This document shows, one piece after another, positions 33,167 to 35,116 of a stretch of 35,116 bases of DNA (the first letter of the stretch is position 1; the number at the start of each line of letters is the position of its first letter). The translations under genes and the position numbers were made by a program. Source of the DNA: Spirochaetota bacterium (GTDB taxonomy: Bacteria > Spirochaetota > Spirochaetia > Treponematales > UBA12059); NCBI GenBank assembly GCA_018815555.1, contig JAHIWF010000087.1, positions 1-35,116 of the forward strand. The letters run 5' to 3'. The notes beneath the pieces were generated by a model, which saw nothing but the letters and a program-made list of their open reading frames with translations, did no database searches and had not been told where the DNA came from.

Positions 33167-33877
33167 ATGAGTACTAAGGTTAAATCCACAGAAAAGGCAA
33201 AAAACATAGACGAGCCTAATTTTTTCACCAAGCTGAATGATTTTTTACGTAAAAATCGCATCATAATTGTTAGCCTGTTTGCCTTATTGCTTGTTATTGT
33301 TGCCGGTATCGGTGTTTGGTCAGCCGTTTCTGCGTCCAGACTTAAAAATGCAACAGCGCTTTTGGAGAAAATTGAAGCCGAGTTTGAATCATGGCAATCA
33401 GCAGTCGATGAAGATAAAACCAAACTTGAAGAGAGCATATTGGCTATTTCTAATGAACTTGCTGCAAAATACAAAAAATTATATCCGGCCTTACGGTCAC
33501 GAAATCTGAGTGCCAGCATTTTTATTAGTCGTAATGATTTTACAAGGGCGATTGAACTGTATAAAGCAATTTATGAAACTGCTCCTGATTCACATCTTGC
33601 TCCGCTTGCAATGTATAACGCGGCAATAGCCCAGGAAAAAAATGGTGATGTGGCTGATGCTTTGGTCACACTCGAAACTATTTATACTGATTATCCAGGT
33701 GTTGCCAACATCAATCGTGTATTGTTCAATATTGGACGATTATACGAAGCAAATGAGCAATATACTGAAGCCTATCAAAACTATACGAAAATAATAGTTA
33801 AAGGTGGGGTTGATGATTGGACAAAGCTTGCACAAAGCCGTATAATTTACTTCGATTCAAGAGGAATCGGTAAATAA
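33167..33877 (+). CDS. TPR-containing single-pass membrane protein
   Basis: A 236-residue protein with a cytoplasmic N-terminus, one membrane helix (about 33-55, IIIVSLFALLLVIVAGIGVW in part), a helical spacer and several TPR-like repeats. Examples are DFTRAIELYKAIYETAPDS, GDVADALVTLETIYTDYP and EQYTEAYQNYTKII. It looks like the TPR_21/YfgM type of envelope protein, which in E. coli assists the translocon and periplasmic chaperones, but orthology is not shown. It lies four bases after the activator gene and is closed by a hairpin at 33918-33944. Confidence 0.75.
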   Translation: MSTKVKSTEKAKNIDEPNFFTKLNDFLRKNRIIIVSLFALLLVIVAGIGVWSAVSASRLKNATALLEKIEAEFESWQSAVDEDKTKLEESILAISNELAAKYKKLYPALRSRNLSASIFISRNDFTRAIELYKAIYETAPDSHLAPLAMYNAAIAQEKNGDVADALVTLETIYTDYPGVANINRVLFNIGRLYEANEQYTEAYQNYTKIIVKGGVDDWTKLAQSRIIYFDSRGIGK

Positions 33878-33888
33878 GCATAAGCTAT

Positions 33889-33917
33889 TTTTCACCGAAC
33901 TTCCTCCTTTATATGAT
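33889..33917 (+). promoter_or_regulatory. Possible promoter of the CHASE2 gene, adjoining the terminator
   Basis: TTTTCA (33889-33894) is 17 bases from TATGAT (33912-33917). The start site would fall near 33924, inside the first arm of the terminator hairpin at 33918-33944, so the transcript would not carry the full hairpin. A ribosome site AGGGGAG follows before ATG 33968. Confidence 0.4.
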
Positions 33918-33944
33918 CCCTGCAGGATGCAATTCCTTGCAGGG
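33918..33944 (+). terminator. Intrinsic terminator after the TPR gene
   Basis: CCCTGCA (33918-33924) pairs with TGCAGGG (33938-33944), and further weak pairs (GG with CC) may extend the stem. It is followed by TTTGTT. It lies 41 bases after the TPR gene stop and closes the recA-to-TPR stretch. Confidence 0.75.
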
Positions 33945-33967
33945 TTTGTTCATCAGGGGAGTTAATT

Positions 33968-35116
33968 ATGTCCAAGAAGCGAACAAGTTTCTTCAGCGTT
34001 AAAGTATTCTCACTTGTTATTGCGGTTTTTATTGTTTTCTTAACCGTCTTAATTTATAAGACTACTGGCATTTTCGCTAATTTGGAAGACAAAATTCTGG
34101 ACACCCACTTTCAGCTTAAAATCGGCAGAGAAACCAAATCAATTCAAGAAGGCGCAGTATTATCACAGAACAATTTAGCAATTTCTGATGATATACTGAT
34201 TTTAGGCATTGATCAGCGCTCACTTGACCAGTATGGCAAATGGCCGTTCCCGCGGACCAGGTTTGCCCATCTTATCAACGCTTTTGCCAGAATTAGTGAT
34301 CAAAATAACCGCGAATCGGCTCTTTTCCTGGATATTTTCTTTAATGATCGTGATGCTAATCCTACACATGATGCATTGCTTGCAGAGGCTATTCAACAAT
34401 CAGATCGTGTTTTCCTTGAAACCGTCCTCGTCGGCACTGGTGTTCAAACCGAAACTGATCCCTTATACCTAAGGCAAAAAGCTTTATTTGATACAAAAGG
34501 TAGCATAAAAAAGGTGAGTGGCGATTGGAAGAAGGTTCCTGCTTTCCCCAATGTCGACCCGCCACTAGAACCAATGGCTGTTGCGGCGGCTGGCTACGGT
34601 CATGCAAATTTTAATCCAGATCCCGATAAAATTTTCAGACGACAACCAATGATCCTTCGGTCTAGTGTTTTACTAAAACTGATTCGCCTAGATGAAATCA
34701 GACCAGGCTATTCAGTAAACGAACAAGAATTTGAGCGCCTTGCCTGGTATGACATTGATGGCAGTCCTCATGAAATCGATACACCTATCAGTGCTGCCGC
34801 CTTACAGAAGCTAAAAGCCACTCTTGCAGAAAAAGCCCCAATGGTATCCGCAATTTCAGAGGCGACAGGTCAAACCGAAAGCTATCATATTATCCGGCAT
34901 TATAAAGATCACTTTGTGCCGGCAATCACTCTGTCTCTGGCTTTGAATTATTTCAATAAGGGATATGATGACATTGAAGTGATAGTCGGTTCTCATATCA
35001 GAATCAGCAATCCAATGATTAAAAATCCCGATAGTGGTGAATTAGCACCATATTCCATCAGAGTCTCCGATGATATTTTTGACACTGATGGAAATCTGGT
35101 CAAAGAAGGTACTTTT
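33968..35116 (+). CDS. CHASE2-domain sensor protein, N-terminal part
   Basis: The frame from ATG 33968 stays open to the window's right edge (383 codons), so the gene is truncated. A signal-anchor helix (VKVFSLVIAVFIVFLTVLIY, residues 12-31) is followed by NLEDKILDTHFQL, then ILILGIDQRSLDQYGKWPFPRTRFAHLI (in parts: LGIDQRSLDQYGKWPFPR). That block is the core signature of CHASE2 sensor domains, as is GYGHANFNPDPD. These domains are extracellular and usually precede a nucleotide cyclase, histidine kinase or diguanylate cyclase; in spirochaetes a class III adenylate cyclase is frequent. The output domain is outside the window. ATG has AGGGGAG about seven bases upstream. Confidence 0.85.
   Translation, partial: MSKKRTSFFSVKVFSLVIAVFIVFLTVLIYKTTGIFANLEDKILDTHFQLKIGRETKSIQEGAVLSQNNLAISDDILILGIDQRSLDQYGKWPFPRTRFAHLINAFARISDQNNRESALFLDIFFNDRDANPTHDALLAEAIQQSDRVFLETVLVGTGVQTETDPLYLRQKALFDTKGSIKKVSGDWKKVPAFPNVDPPLEPMAVAAAGYGHANFNPDPDKIFRRQPMILRSSVLLKLIRLDEIRPGYSVNEQEFERLAWYDIDGSPHEIDTPISAAALQKLKATLAEKAPMVSAISEATGQTESYHIIRHYKDHFVPAITLSLALNYFNKGYDDIEVIVGSHIRISNPMIKNPDSGELAPYSIRVSDDIFDTDGNLVKEGTF

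Overview
The window is a densely packed chromosomal segment (about 32 protein genes, no gap over about 110 bp, no rRNA, tRNA, CRISPR array or insertion sequence seen). The best guess is a spirochaete of the Treponema/Spirochaeta type. The basis is the CMP kinase fused in frame to ribosomal protein S1, an arrangement I know from treponemes, plus a Rnf-type operon, a CHASE2 protein, PEGA/Fn3-type exported proteins and a moderate-to-low GC genome with ATGA-type gene overlaps. The assignment is inference, not a database result.

Layout. 1-1753 (+): tail of a sodium-pumping biotin-dependent decarboxylase operon (small membrane subunit, biotin carrier, beta subunit), closed by a hairpin at 1773-1809. 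1845-5396 (-): a hotdog thioesterase, hflC, hflK and a RluC/D-type pseudouridine synthase. 5477-11445 (+): a DUF212 membrane protein, an unrecognised polytopic membrane protein and an Rnf-like cluster C-D-G-E-A with no rnfB. 11509-16275 (+): a GH57 glucanotransferase-like protein, murC, yicC and a CMP-kinase-like protein. 16270-17541 (-): an exported Fn3-like protein. 17642-25404 (+): a solitary Cas2-like protein, prfB with its +1 frameshift, a PEGA protein, ftsY, an exported repeat protein and a LolCDE-type exporter. 25503-33877 (+): recA, folK, scpA, scpB, a RluB-type synthase, cmk-rpsA, a GAF/sigma-54 activator and a TPR membrane protein. 33968-end (+): a truncated CHASE2 sensor gene.

How the genes fit together. 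The decarboxylase and the Rnf-like complex would both be ion-coupled energy devices. RecA, ScpA/ScpB, FolK and the pseudouridine synthases are core information-processing genes, and FtsY and LolCDE serve membrane and lipoprotein traffic.

The most unusual content is the Rnf-like cluster. RnfE and RnfA lack all four cysteines expected to hold the membrane [2Fe-2S] cluster, RnfC has lost the FMN/NADH-site loops, RnfG lacks a flavinylation motif, and RnfB is absent. RnfD keeps a flavinylation motif and RnfC keeps two [4Fe-4S] motifs. Other points of note are a hairpin built exactly around the prfB frameshift site, a probable CTG start for folK, a probable internal start for S1, a GH57 protein missing its acid/base residue, and promoters that predict leaderless mRNAs.
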